NCBI RefSeq assembly: GCF_003201775.1
Contig: NZ_QJJZ01000001.1
Span: forward strand, 505,233-569,232
Length of the DNA: 64,000 nt
Direction of reading: 5' to 3'
Origin: Arenibacter sp. ARW7G5Y1
Lineage (GTDB): Bacteria; Bacteroidota; Bacteroidia; Flavobacteriales; Flavobacteriaceae
The notes below the pieces were generated by a model. That model searched no databases. It was not told the origin of the DNA and saw nothing but the letters and a program-made list of their open reading frames with translations. This document shows, piece by piece, positions 8,169 through 16,790 of this stretch. Each line of letters opens with the position of its first letter. The first letter of the stretch is position 1. The position numbers and the translations under genes were made by a program.

Positions 8169-9134
8169 TTAGCAGCAACCACCGCCATTATAATGCCAAG
8201 TACTGTTGCTTATATGGATTTCGGTGTTGCTTTTTTTGAGTGCGGCTGCGGTTTTGTCACATACCGCCAAGGGTTGGTTTTGCATTAGCACATGGCCGTT
8301 TTTATCATCAAAATATTCTTCATTCCCGTAATAAATGGCTGTTTTTCCTGTAAAAACACAGGGGCCATCTTGGGGCATGGGATCTTTTATCGCAGCTATT
8401 TCAATAGATTCAATAAAGATCAACTCATCCGTAGGATAGTGATTGGGAGAGAGAACGCGGTATGATTTTCGCGCCCTTATTTCAATGGTTCCGAAACCGG
8501 CATCCGTTAATACCTTTATATACTCTTTCAACGGGATACTTCCACTTAAGCACAGGGCCCTTAATCGGTCATCGTTGCGCAGGGTTTCGTTCATAGGCTG
8601 TTCACATATGGGATCGCTCATAACCAATCTGCCATGTGGTTTTAAAACGCGATACATCTCAGAAACAGCCTTCTTCAGGTCTTCTGTCTTAAAGATGTTA
8701 AATAGGCAGTTCTGTGCCGCAACATCTATACTTTTGTCCTCAATGGGTAGGTGGAGGGCATCCCCTTTCACAAGGTTTACAAACTCGCTCTTAAACCATG
8801 GGTTCTCCTGTTCGGCAATTTTGAAATTTTCTTTTGAGGCTTCCAACATTTCATCTACAACATCTACTCCGGTTACGCCGCCCGTTTGTCTGGAGAAATA
8901 TGAAAACTGCAACAGCTCCATTCCGCCTCCAACGCCCACATATAGTACCTTTGGATTGTTTACCAAATCCTGGGCAGAAACCGTACTTCCACACCCGTAA
9001 TTCATCTCTTGCATAATTTTTGGGACGGACAAGCCAGGGAATTGCCAAATAGGATTAGTGGTGCAGCACAATCCAACATCGGGGGTCAATGCGGCATTCT
9101 TATATAATTCATTGGTTGCTTCTAAATAACTCAT
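8169..9134 (-). CDS. arsM: arsenosugar-type arsenite methyltransferase ArsM
   Basis: A SAM-dependent methyltransferase of about 321 residues. The SAM motif is VLYVGVGGGMELLQFS, and post-motif segments VDVVDEMLEASKENF and VAQNCLFNIF follow. It carries a GLCCTTNPIW segment (Cys23, Cys24) and ends in NGGGCC; with the Cys in AQNC these are candidate arsenite ligands. The pattern matches the ArsM subfamily of arsenosugar clusters rather than ubiquinone methyltransferases. I chose ATG at 9134 (MSYLEATNEL) over an in-frame GTG at 9176. It should methylate arsenite to dimethylarsenate, the substrate ArsS then adenosylates. ArsS itself is not in the window. Confidence 0.85.
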   Translation of the reverse strand: MSYLEATNELYKNAALTPDVGLCCTTNPIWQFPGLSVPKIMQEMNYGCGSTVSAQDLVNNPKVLYVGVGGGMELLQFSYFSRQTGGVTGVDVVDEMLEASKENFKIAEQENPWFKSEFVNLVKGDALHLPIEDKSIDVAAQNCLFNIFKTEDLKKAVSEMYRVLKPHGRLVMSDPICEQPMNETLRNDDRLRALCLSGSIPLKEYIKVLTDAGFGTIEIRARKSYRVLSPNHYPTDELIFIESIEIAAIKDPMPQDGPCVFTGKTAIYYGNEEYFDDKNGHVLMQNQPLAVCDKTAAALKKSNTEIHISNSTWHYNGGGCC

Positions 9135-9194
9135 GTGTATATGCTTAAAAGTTGGTCTTCGGGTTTGTAATTTCACTACCCACTACTTCAAAAA

Positions 9195-10010
9195 TTATAT
9201 TGCTTTGATTAATTCCCTAAATAATTTTATCATTTTTGGTTCTGTTTTCCCTGCAATAGCAATTATTTCGGAAATGTTGACAGGTTTAAGATTGTCCGGG
9301 TCGCACTCGTCCGTTAGCACCGATACTGCCACTACAGGTAATTTCAGGTGGTTGGCAACGATTACCTCTGGCACAGTGCTCATTCCTACGGCATCGGCAC
9401 CGATAATTTTCAGCATTCGGTATTCCGCCTTCGTTTCCAGTTGAGGTCCTACAACGGAGGCGTAAACTCCCTTCTGTAGGTTTATATTTTCCTTTTCGGC
9501 TATTTTTTCCAAACTTTGGCGCATTGGAATGTCGTATGGTTCGCTCATATCCGTAAAACGATCCCCAAATTGGCTTACGTTTTTAAATGCTAGGGGAGAC
9601 CCTCCTTGAAGGTTAATATGGTCCTCGATTAGCATGAGGTCCCCTTTTTTAAAATCGGGATTTATGGCTCCTGCAGCATTGGATATAAATAAGTTTTTTA
9701 TCCCTAACATATGCATTACGCGAATAGGGTAGGTAACGTCCAAAAGATCGTATCCTTCGTAAAAGTGAAACCTTCCCTGCATCACTACAACTTTTTTGCC
9801 TTCCAAGGTTCCATAGATCAATTTGCCGGAATGGAATTCTACGGTAGCCAGAGGAAAATAGGGTATATGGTTGTAATGCGCTTCTATGGGATTTTCAATT
9901 TCATCTGCCAGTTTGCCCAAACCTGTACCGAGTACAATGCCAATTTCAGGGGCTTCAAATCCTTTGCCCAATAGATAATCAGTAGATTCCTTAAGTAGTT
10001 TACCCGTCAT
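9195..10010 (-). CDS. purine nucleoside phosphorylase, trimeric type
   Basis: A 271-residue PNP that phosphorolyses purine nucleosides. Family motifs include LGTGLGKLADEI, VEFHSGKLIYG, the phosphate/purine-site segment NAAGAINPDFKKGDLMLIEDHINL and VGMSTVPEVIVANH. In this cluster it plausibly removes adenine from the 5'-arsinoyl-5'-deoxyadenosine made by ArsM/ArsS chemistry, leaving an arsenic-bearing sugar phosphate; that role is inference from context. It is six bases downstream of the TIGR04282 gene and 60 bases upstream of arsM. Confidence 0.93.
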   Translation of the reverse strand: MTGKLLKESTDYLLGKGFEAPEIGIVLGTGLGKLADEIENPIEAHYNHIPYFPLATVEFHSGKLIYGTLEGKKVVVMQGRFHFYEGYDLLDVTYPIRVMHMLGIKNLFISNAAGAINPDFKKGDLMLIEDHINLQGGSPLAFKNVSQFGDRFTDMSEPYDIPMRQSLEKIAEKENINLQKGVYASVVGPQLETKAEYRMLKIIGADAVGMSTVPEVIVANHLKLPVVAVSVLTDECDPDNLKPVNISEIIAIAGKTEPKMIKLFRELIKAI

Positions 10011-10016
10011 ATAATT

Positions 10017-10628
10017 TCAATTTTTTAAAAAGGTTTGGAAGATCTCAATGTCCTTGATATCCTCAAAATAGTCTATATCATTTTTAGGCGCCAAAAGGCT
10101 GTAGTTTTCATTGTGCAAATCCTGCAAGGTGGCCTTCAATACTGTGTCGGTGCCCCATGTTTTATCTTTAAATAGTGAGGGGTTCAAGACTTTCATCCCC
10201 AACAGGTAATAGCCGCCATCAATGGCCGGACCTATTACATACCCATGATGGTCCAAGATTTGAAAAGCTTCCAACAAATCGTTTTCGCTTAGATCGTACA
10301 TATCACTGCCGATAATAACAATTTTTTCATGGCCTGCATTAAATCCATCTTTAAAGGCATTGGACATACGCTCGCCCAAGTCCTTACCGGATTGTACTTT
10401 TTTTTCATAAATGGAGGTATCCCAAATATCATTTTCCCAAATGTTATCGGAATAGTACACCCACTTGGCCATATTTAAGCCCTTGGTCATATTCTTGGTA
10501 TGGTCAAGTAAAAATTTATAAATGTTAAGGGCAGTTTCGTCGCCCACCGTTGCCGCCAATCTGGTTTTGCACCGGCCAAGTTCAGGATTACGTGTAAATA
10601 TGATAAGTAAGGGTTTGGGGTGGTTCAT
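10017..10628 (-). CDS. TIGR04282/DUF2064 family transferase (arsenosugar cluster)
   Basis: 203 residues with the DUF2064 hallmarks: LLIIFTRNPELGRCKTRLAATVG at the N-terminus, the IVIIGSDMYDL metal/nucleotide site and IGPAIDGGYYLLGM. The fold is nucleotidyl/glycosyltransferase-like (GT-A). It is the rSAM/selenodomain-associated transferase 1 of arsenosugar gene sets, possibly activating or transferring a sugar. Only six bases separate it from the phosphorylase gene downstream. Confidence 0.87.
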   Translation of the reverse strand: MNHPKPLLIIFTRNPELGRCKTRLAATVGDETALNIYKFLLDHTKNMTKGLNMAKWVYYSDNIWENDIWDTSIYEKKVQSGKDLGERMSNAFKDGFNAGHEKIVIIGSDMYDLSENDLLEAFQILDHHGYVIGPAIDGGYYLLGMKVLNPSLFKDKTWGTDTVLKATLQDLHNENYSLLAPKNDIDYFEDIKDIEIFQTFLKN

Positions 10629-10722
10629 TTTGGCTTTTAAATATCTTTCTAATTTGATGGACTTGGTCTTATGGTCGTTATAGCTTTGTATTCATTACGT
10701 AATTGTAGGTAAGAAATTGATA

Positions 10723-10757
10723 AATGGGTGGAACTCCATGTCCTTATCCAACCCATT
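10723..10757 (-). other. hairpin between the rhodanese and TIGR04282 genes
   Basis: AATGGGTGGA pairs with TCCAACCCATT around a short loop, with one bulged A. It lies in the 168-bp gap of the operon, where it could stabilise or attenuate the transcript. No strong T tract follows on the minus strand. Confidence 0.3.
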
Positions 10758-10796
10758 AAAACAGATTGGTTTATTGGCAATATCAGCCTTTAGCTT

Positions 10797-11300
10797 TCAT
10801 TTTTTTTGTTTGTATACTTTTGTGGCATTGTTCAACATCCTGCCCCATTGCTTGTTATATGCATGTACTCTATCCGTTTCTTGACCAATGGTATCATAAA
10901 CAGGAAAGCCCATGTTTTTCCATTGGAAAATACCGCCATAAAGGTTGTAGACTTCTGTATAGCCTTTTTTTAAAAGCTTTTCCCCAAAAACTTCAGAGCG
11001 AATTCCTATGGAGCAATAAACTACGATGGGTCTATTCTTGTTGGGAATGATGGCAGAAATTTTGTCCCCATCAAAAATCTTATCGCCTACCCAGATTGCA
11101 TTTGCTATATGGCTTATCTCAAATTCCACTTTTTCCCTAGCGTCCAAAAGGAGAAACTCCTTGTTCCCCAGTAATCTTTCTGCCCCAATATAGGGCACAC
11201 TATTATTATTCAACCTCTTCAATGTCAGGTCTATGTCACTTTGCCCCCTCAGTCCGTAAAGGCAAAAAAGGCTTATGATAATATGGATTGGATATTTCAT
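10797..11300 (-). CDS. secreted rhodanese-like domain protein
   Basis: A single rhodanese domain of about 167 residues behind a signal peptide (MKYPIHIIISLFCLYGLRGQ). LLLDAREKVEFEISHI, the active loop VVYCSIGIRSEVFGEKL with its catalytic cysteine, and VYNLYGGIFQWKN are all intact. It is the first gene of the arsenosugar-type operon; related rhodaneses occur in such clusters, role unknown. I start at ATG 11300 because that gives the signal peptide; upstream in-frame codons encode no recognisable sequence. Confidence 0.85.
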   Translation of the reverse strand: MKYPIHIIISLFCLYGLRGQSDIDLTLKRLNNNSVPYIGAERLLGNKEFLLLDAREKVEFEISHIANAIWVGDKIFDGDKISAIIPNKNRPIVVYCSIGIRSEVFGEKLLKKGYTEVYNLYGGIFQWKNMGFPVYDTIGQETDRVHAYNKQWGRMLNNATKVYKQKK

Positions 11301-11546
11301 TGGCAGACATAAATAACAGGGTAAAGATAGTGTATTGGTGTCATAACCTTTAGCCACCATAGCCAATGGACAACAAATTTTGTTTCATTTATGACCGAAG
11401 GGATCTCCATTATTAAAATTTGATTATTTAATTTCACGGTTCCTTAATTGCGCAAGTTGTTCTCTATTATACTTGGAAAATATTTTTTGGCAGCCGCTTT
11501 TATAGGCTGTCTATGCAATTAGTAAATCTTATTTTAATATTAAAAT

Positions 11547-12482
11547 ATGCCCGATAAAAAGAAAAAGAGTCATGATTTTAGATCCAATATGTATTTTTAT
11601 TGGAAAAAATCCAGAAGGTTTAGGGTTGGGATTTTTGCAGATATACGTGATGCCCTGTTTATAATAGCCGGGATATTTTCTGCAGCTTTTGGCTTGGAGA
11701 GTTTTTTGTTGCCCAATAGCTTTATTGATGGTGGGGCGACGGGAATTTCACTTTTGATCTCGGAAATCTCGTCTATGCCCTTATATATATTGATTATTCT
11801 TGTAAATATTCCATTTATATTCCTTGGTTTTAAGGTAATAGGCAAACAATTTGCCATGAAAGCCTCATTTGCGATTATTGGCTTGGCCATAGTTTTGGCC
11901 ACGGTACACTTCCCAGAAGTCACCGAGGACAAACTCTTGGTAGCAGTTTTTGGCGGATTCTTCCTGGGGGCCGGAATAGGTCTTTCCATTAGGGGAGGCG
12001 GTGTTTTGGATGGCACCGAGGTACTCGCTATTTACCTGAGTAGGAAATTGAGAACCAAAATTGGGGATAATATCATTGTAATAAATATAATAATATTCTT
12101 GGCAGCTGCTTATTTCCTCTCCTTGGAGACTGCTCTTTATTCTATGTTGACCTATTTATCGGCCTCTAAAACTTTGGATTTTGTGGTGGATGGGATCGAG
12201 GAATATACGGGGGTTACCATTATTTCTGCCCGTAGTGAGGAGATTAGACTTATGATTACTGAAAAATTGGGTAGGGGGCTTACCATATACAAAGGTCATG
12301 GCGGATATGGTAAAAGTGGCGCACACAATGAGTACGACATTATTTATGCGGTAATTACCAGATTGGAGATTAGTAAATTGAATACGGAACTGGAAAAGAT
12401 AGACCCTAATGCCTTTGTTGTTATGAATAGTATAAATGATACCAAAGGGGGGATGATCAAAAAACGGGCTTTGAACCACTAA
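11547..12482 (+). CDS. YitT family membrane protein
   Basis: 311 residues. The first two thirds hold several membrane spans of the YitT/DUF161 domain (LFIIAGIFSAAFGLESFLLPN, GGATGISLLISEI, GAGIGLSIRGGGVLDGTEVLA). The last quarter is a soluble DUF2179 domain, ending with the HGGYGKSG and NEYDIIYAVITRLE segments. Function in the cell is not known. It is transcribed divergently from the arsenosugar operon across a 246-bp gap in which I see no further gene. Confidence 0.88.
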   Translation: MPDKKKKSHDFRSNMYFYWKKSRRFRVGIFADIRDALFIIAGIFSAAFGLESFLLPNSFIDGGATGISLLISEISSMPLYILIILVNIPFIFLGFKVIGKQFAMKASFAIIGLAIVLATVHFPEVTEDKLLVAVFGGFFLGAGIGLSIRGGGVLDGTEVLAIYLSRKLRTKIGDNIIVINIIIFLAAAYFLSLETALYSMLTYLSASKTLDFVVDGIEEYTGVTIISARSEEIRLMITEKLGRGLTIYKGHGGYGKSGAHNEYDIIYAVITRLEISKLNTELEKIDPNAFVVMNSINDTKGGMIKKRALNH

Positions 12483-12557
12483 AATCTTTCATTGAACAAC
12501 AGATTTGTAAGTATTGCGAAAGTAATACTACCAATGTAACTATTGTTACCGATTGCT

Positions 12558-12579
12558 GCCCTAAGAAGGGCTAATTTTG
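12558..12579 (+). terminator. small hairpin with T run after the YitT gene
   Basis: GCCCT-AAGA-AGGGC forms a five-base-pair GC hairpin followed by TAATTTT, about 75 bases after the stop codon. A weak but plausible terminator just before the thioredoxin-like gene. Confidence 0.4.
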
Positions 12580-12595
12580 GGGATAAATAGTGTAA

Positions 12596-13225
12596 ATGTT
12601 TATGGAACAAACAATACGGAAAACGAAAGAGGAATTGGTTCAGGGTGGTTTAAAGACTGCTATGGGTTATGGGGATTACAGACAAATGGTTGCCAAATTA
12701 GCCCTAGAAGGAAAATCTACGGGACCCGTACAAAGTGAAGAACTTGTTAACTATACACGTCTTAACGATCAAAGGATGAAACGTTTGGACAAGACCATTA
12801 AGATCGATGCTGTTTCCGAAGCCAAAATTAAAGCGATTGATAAAAAAATTACCTGGTTGGTGCTTACTGAAAGTTGGTGTGGCGATGCCGCCCAAACACT
12901 CCCTGTAATGAATAAGATGGCGGTTTTAAATAGGAATATATCTTTAAGGCTACTATTACGTGATGAAAATCCGGCACTAATGGAGCAGTTTTTGACCAAT
13001 GGGGCCATGGCCATTCCTAAATTGATTTCCATTGCGGACACTACGGGAAAGGTTATTGGGGAATGGGGTTCCCGACCCTCCATTGCCAAAGGAATGGTGC
13101 AGGATTACAAACATACCCATGGGAAGTTGACGGCAGAATTTAAACAGGATCTACAACTTTGGTATAATAAGGATAAAGGGCAAAATACGGTGAGCGACCT
13201 ATTATCGTTGCTTTCCTTGGAATAG
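12596..13225 (+). CDS. thioredoxin-family protein
   Basis: 209 residues with a thioredoxin-like fold. The active-site position reads ESWCGDAAQTLP, so only one of the usual two CxxC cysteines is present, as in the bacillithiol/monothiol-like thioredoxin family proteins of Bacteroidetes. A cis-proline segment (AMAIPKLISI) follows. The start is ATG 12596, with a second in-frame ATG at 12602. Its last 24 bases overlap the convergent TonB-like gene. Substrate unknown. Confidence 0.8.
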   Translation: MFMEQTIRKTKEELVQGGLKTAMGYGDYRQMVAKLALEGKSTGPVQSEELVNYTRLNDQRMKRLDKTIKIDAVSEAKIKAIDKKITWLVLTESWCGDAAQTLPVMNKMAVLNRNISLRLLLRDENPALMEQFLTNGAMAIPKLISIADTTGKVIGEWGSRPSIAKGMVQDYKHTHGKLTAEFKQDLQLWYNKDKGQNTVSDLLSLLSLE

Positions 13226-13939
13226 ATAGGTAATGGTGCCCATTTGTTCTGCTTTTACTCCGGTATTAAATTTGGACTTTAAGGCATATTCAATGGCATT
13301 TTCCACTAGACAACCATTGAGGGTACTGGAACTTTTTTTGTTTACGTCGGCCTCTATCACTTTTCCCAATGGGTCTACCTTAATATTAATGACTACCTTA
13401 CCTCCTTCTATACAGGTGTAAATAGGTATGGGAAGGCTGGAATGTCTTCTGTCTACCAAGGAGTAGGATATGGAAGTCTTTCTCTTTGCCAAATTGTTGG
13501 TCATTACTTCCTTACTAGCTTCCTTTTCTCCCAATAATTCTTGTTTTTCCCTTCTTCTCTTGGCCAATTCTTTTACCCTTGCGGCGTATTCGGAGTCGGA
13601 ACTTAGATAGTCCGTAGGATCGTCACTATCAGAGGATAACTCCTGTTCTTCCATTATTTCCTCCAATGTTTTGAGCGGCTCAGGATTTCCAAAACTTGGT
13701 TTATTGGCTTCGTTATAGGCCATATGACTTTTAACGGGATCGGCCTTGGCCATTTCCTCCATTTCTTTTAAATCTTCCTCAATTTGCTTTTCCAGATCTT
13801 CCTCTTCCAACAAACTTAATTCAATAACATATTCTTCCTTTTCTTCCTGCCCCAGGTGGATGTTGTACAAACCTAGTACCACCAAGGCCATGGAAAAGAA
13901 TGTTATTAAAAAAGAAAGTTGCTTACGGTTCAGATGCAT
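13202..13939 (-). CDS. TonB-like protein with acidic coiled middle region
   Basis: About 245 residues: a short N-terminal membrane anchor (QLSFLITFFSMALVVLGLYNI), then a long Glu/Asp- and Lys-rich region likely to be helical or extended. It ends in a TonB/TolA-like C-terminal domain (GGKVVINIKVDPLGKVIEADV...NAIEYALKSKFN). It probably spans the periplasm and contacts an outer-membrane partner. The start is ATG 13939; an in-frame TTG at 13963 is less likely. It is the last gene after truB on the minus strand and overlaps the thioredoxin-like gene tail to tail. Confidence 0.7.
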   Translation of the reverse strand: MHLNRKQLSFLITFFSMALVVLGLYNIHLGQEEKEEYVIELSLLEEEDLEKQIEEDLKEMEEMAKADPVKSHMAYNEANKPSFGNPEPLKTLEEIMEEQELSSDSDDPTDYLSSDSEYAARVKELAKRRREKQELLGEKEASKEVMTNNLAKRKTSISYSLVDRRHSSLPIPIYTCIEGGKVVINIKVDPLGKVIEADVNKKSSSTLNGCLVENAIEYALKSKFNTGVKAEQMGTITYLFQGKQR

Positions 13940-14016
13940 AGTGATATAACCACGTTTTATCAAAAATATTTCAAATTATCGACGAACGGTTGGGTTACCA
14001 CTTTTAATATCGAAGT

Positions 14017-14712
14017 TTAACGGTCGATTTGCAGTAAGTTACCAAATTCCTCGGGGGTTATGGCTTTATTTACGTTGTAATCCCCTATTTTGGTTCTTTT
14101 CAAGGAGGATAAATGTGCTCCGGATTGCAAGGCTTTTCCAAAATCATGTGCCAATGACCTAATATATGTCCCTTTACTACAGACCACTCTGAAGTGTACC
14201 GTTGGTAGCTCAATAGAGGTAATTTCAAATTCGGTAATTGTGACCCCTCTTTTTTTAATCTCTACTTCCTTCCCTTCCCTTGCGTATTCATATAGTCTTT
14301 TCCCATCTTTTTTTAGCGCAGAGAAAACGGGCGGAATTTGTTCTATATCCCCAATAAATTGGGCAGTGGTACTGTGGATCAATTCCTTGGTAATATGATC
14401 TATGGGGAAGTGTTCGTCTATCTCCGTTTCCAAATCATAGGATGGGGTTGTTCCACCCAAGGTTATAGTACCGGTATACTCTTTTTCCTGGCCCTGAAGT
14501 TCGTTAATGGTTTTAGTGGATTTTCCCGTACAGACAAGTAATAATCCTGTCGCCAACGGGTCTAGGGTGCCAGCGTGGCCTATCTTAATTTTTTTTAGCT
14601 GAAATTTCTTTCTTATTTTCCATTTTAAGGAATTAACTGCTTGAAAGGATGACCAACCAAGCGGTTTGTCTATCAGCAATACCTGCCCCTCTAAAAAGTC
14701 TTCCTTAGTCAT
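14017..14712 (-). CDS. truB: tRNA pseudouridine(55) synthase
   Basis: A 231-residue enzyme that makes the T-loop pseudouridine of tRNA. LLIDKPLGWSSFQAVNSL and the catalytic motif GHAGTLDPLATGLLLVCTGKSTK contain the active-site aspartate; KEYTGTITLGG and SKGTYIRSLAHDFGKAL also fit. It is shorter than E. coli TruB because the C-terminal PUA-like extension is reduced, as usual in Bacteroidetes. Its ATG overlaps the uppP stop by one base. Confidence 0.95.
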   Translation of the reverse strand: MTKEDFLEGQVLLIDKPLGWSSFQAVNSLKWKIRKKFQLKKIKIGHAGTLDPLATGLLLVCTGKSTKTINELQGQEKEYTGTITLGGTTPSYDLETEIDEHFPIDHITKELIHSTTAQFIGDIEQIPPVFSALKKDGKRLYEYAREGKEVEIKKRGVTITEFEITSIELPTVHFRVVCSKGTYIRSLAHDFGKALQSGAHLSSLKRTKIGDYNVNKAITPEEFGNLLQIDR

Positions 14713-15497
14713 TACATTACCGTTAGCGGACTAATAAAATAATGTATGATAATAATGGCGATACCCACTACTATTCTGTAGTAGCCAAAAACCTTAAAGC
14801 CATGTTTGCTCAAATACCCAATAAAGGTCTTAATGGCGAAAAGTGCCACAACAAACCCTACTACATTGCCTATAATCAATAAATTTATTTGTTCGGAGGT
14901 TAGGGTAAAGCCTGCCTGGTAATAGTCATAACTCTTTTTAAGGGTAGCACCAAGCATGGTAGGCAAGGCCAGAAAGAAAGAGAATTCTGCTGCCGCTGTC
15001 CTGGATAATTTTTGGGTCATACCCCCAACAATGCTGGCGCCACTTCTAGAGACTCCTGGAATCATTGCCAAACACTGAAAGAGTCCAATCTTAAAGGCCG
15101 TGGCATATGAAATGTCGGTGTTCTCCGAATTTCCGAACCAGTCATCCACCTTTAACAGGATGAACCCTCCTATAACCAAGGAAACGGCTACTACAATGGG
15201 ACTTTCCAGTAAGGCGTCTATGACATCACTTAAAAGTAAACCTAATACCACTGCTGGAATAAAGGCGACTAAAAGTTTATAATAAAAATCAATGCTTTGA
15301 AAGAATCTTTTAAAGTATAGAACCACTACAGAAAGTATAGTGCCCAATTGAATAACGATAGTAAACAATTTGGTGAAATCTTCCTGGGCAATACCAAAAA
15401 AGGAAGATGTAATGATCATGTGTCCAGTTGAGGAAACCGGTAAATACTCGGTTATACCTTCAATAATGGCAAGAATAATAGCCTCAAATATGTCCAA
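14712..15497 (-). CDS. uppP: undecaprenyl-diphosphate phosphatase
   Basis: A 261-residue integral membrane phosphatase that recycles the undecaprenyl carrier for peptidoglycan and other glycans. The two signature motifs, [18 protein letters not shown] near the N-terminus and [14 protein letters not shown] in the middle, are intact. The start codon is TTG at 15497; no in-frame ATG precedes the conserved first helix, so the TTG start is supported by homology. It sits three bases after the DUF3098 gene. Confidence 0.94.
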   Translation of the reverse strand: MDIFEAIILAIIEGITEYLPVSSTGHMIITSSFFGIAQEDFTKLFTIVIQLGTILSVVVLYFKRFFQSIDFYYKLLVAFIPAVVLGLLLSDVIDALLESPIVVAVSLVIGGFILLKVDDWFGNSENTDISYATAFKIGLFQCLAMIPGVSRSGASIVGGMTQKLSRTAAAEFSFFLALPTMLGATLKKSYDYYQAGFTLTSEQINLLIIGNVVGFVVALFAIKTFIGYLSKHGFKVFGYYRIVVGIAIIIIHYFISPLTVM

Positions 15498-15500
15498 AAT

Positions 15501-15767
15501 TTATCTTTTCTTATGCGGATTCAACAGAATGGCGTAAACTTCTATCCCTAGCCCGATCAATACCAATGTTGGGGCCAAGCGTATTCTTCTGAAATTATAA
15601 ATTTCAGGATTAAACACATTGGGATCGTCACTTCCTCCACCGCTCATGAGGATAAATCCTAGGCTAATAAAGGCCAAACCAACAAACATAAATAGGTAAT
15701 TTTTTTTCTGGAAAATAAATTCCTGTCTAGGCTTTTGTGCTTGATTATTGTTTTGTTTTTTACTCAT
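15501..15767 (-). CDS. DUF3098 small membrane protein
   Basis: 88 residues with two hydrophobic spans (YLFMFVGLAFISLGFILM and LAPTLVLIGLGIEVYAILL) separated by a GGGSDDPNVFNPEIY loop that identifies DUF3098. It lies between ftsX and uppP, a conserved Bacteroidetes order, which suggests a role linked to envelope growth or division. Function unknown. Confidence 0.9.
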   Translation of the reverse strand: MSKKQNNNQAQKPRQEFIFQKKNYLFMFVGLAFISLGFILMSGGGSDDPNVFNPEIYNFRRIRLAPTLVLIGLGIEVYAILLNPHKKR

Positions 15768-15776
15768 GCCGCAAAG

Positions 15777-16655
15777 TTAATAATATAAATCGTCTGTTCT
15801 AAGATTTAAGAAACGTTGTGTTGCAAAAAATGTACTTATATAAGAAATCAAAACTCCTAAAAGAAAGACACTTGCAAAAAGGAATATGAGAATTGTCGGG
15901 TCTTGAAAAAGGTTGAGTTCCGGGAAATTGATATTTACATAGTAGATGACAAAGCCCAAAGCAATTAATGCCAGCACCGCTCCAAGGACCCCCAATTTTA
16001 TGTTGGTCCAAATAAAAGGTTTACGGATAAACGTTTTAGTGGCCCCAACCATCTGCATGGTCTTTATGATAAATCGCTTGGAGTAAATGGAAAGTCTAAT
16101 GGAACTGTTTATCAATAACACGGCGATAAAGGTAAAAACACCACTGGCGACCAATATCCAGAAGCTTATTTTTTTTACATTATCGTTTAAAAGGGAAATC
16201 AAAGGTTTGTCGTAGCTTACTTCTTCAATATAGTCCCTGCTTGAAATTTCCTCTGCTATTTCGGCAATCTTTTCCGTAGACACATAATCGGCCTTAAGTT
16301 GCACGTCAATGGAATTTTTAAGGGGGTTATACCCCAAGAAATCCAAAAAATTCTCTCCAATTTCCTGACTGTGTTGTTCTGCCGCCTCTTCTTTGGAAAC
16401 ATAGGTGGCCCTTTTGGTATATTCGGCCATGGCCAAACTTTTTTGCAATTGGTCAACCTCCACTTCTTTGGCATTGTCCTTAAGAAAGACCGATATGGTG
16501 ATCTGCTCCTTAAAATGATCGGCCAGTTTTTTGGTGTTCAAAACCAAAAGCCCCAATATGCCCAATAAAAAAAGGACTAGGCCAATACTTAGGACTACTG
16601 AGAAATAAGAGGAAATAAGCTTTCTTTTTTGAAAACGTTCAAAAGATGTACTCAT
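15777..16655 (-). CDS. ftsX: cell division protein FtsX
   Basis: A 292-residue permease-like protein with one N-terminal membrane helix (SSYFSVVLSIGLVLFLLGILG), a periplasmic domain of about 120 residues and three C-terminal helices. KRFIIKTMQMVGATKTFIRKPF is typical of FtsX. With FtsE, which is not in the window, it activates peptidoglycan hydrolases at the septum. It leads the ftsX-DUF3098-uppP-truB operon. Confidence 0.93.
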   Translation of the reverse strand: MSTSFERFQKRKLISSYFSVVLSIGLVLFLLGILGLLVLNTKKLADHFKEQITISVFLKDNAKEVEVDQLQKSLAMAEYTKRATYVSKEEAAEQHSQEIGENFLDFLGYNPLKNSIDVQLKADYVSTEKIAEIAEEISSRDYIEEVSYDKPLISLLNDNVKKISFWILVASGVFTFIAVLLINSSIRLSIYSKRFIIKTMQMVGATKTFIRKPFIWTNIKLGVLGAVLALIALGFVIYYVNINFPELNLFQDPTILIFLFASVFLLGVLISYISTFFATQRFLNLRTDDLYY

Positions 16656-16790
16656 AGTTGAAAATCAATATGTAAAAATAGGAAAGTAAATTGAATTAGA
16701 AATAAAAGAGCCCTCTTTCCTCCTTTATTTAGGTACAGTTGAAAGTTAAGTGATGCTTTGGCCACCAAGGTCTTCATTTTGCATAATGGA

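Noticed and set aside
8169..9134. Ubiquinone/menaquinone methyltransferase
   Set aside because: The Cys pairs (GLCCTTNP and terminal GGGCC) and the cluster with TIGR04282/TIGR04283/DUF547 fit ArsM better.
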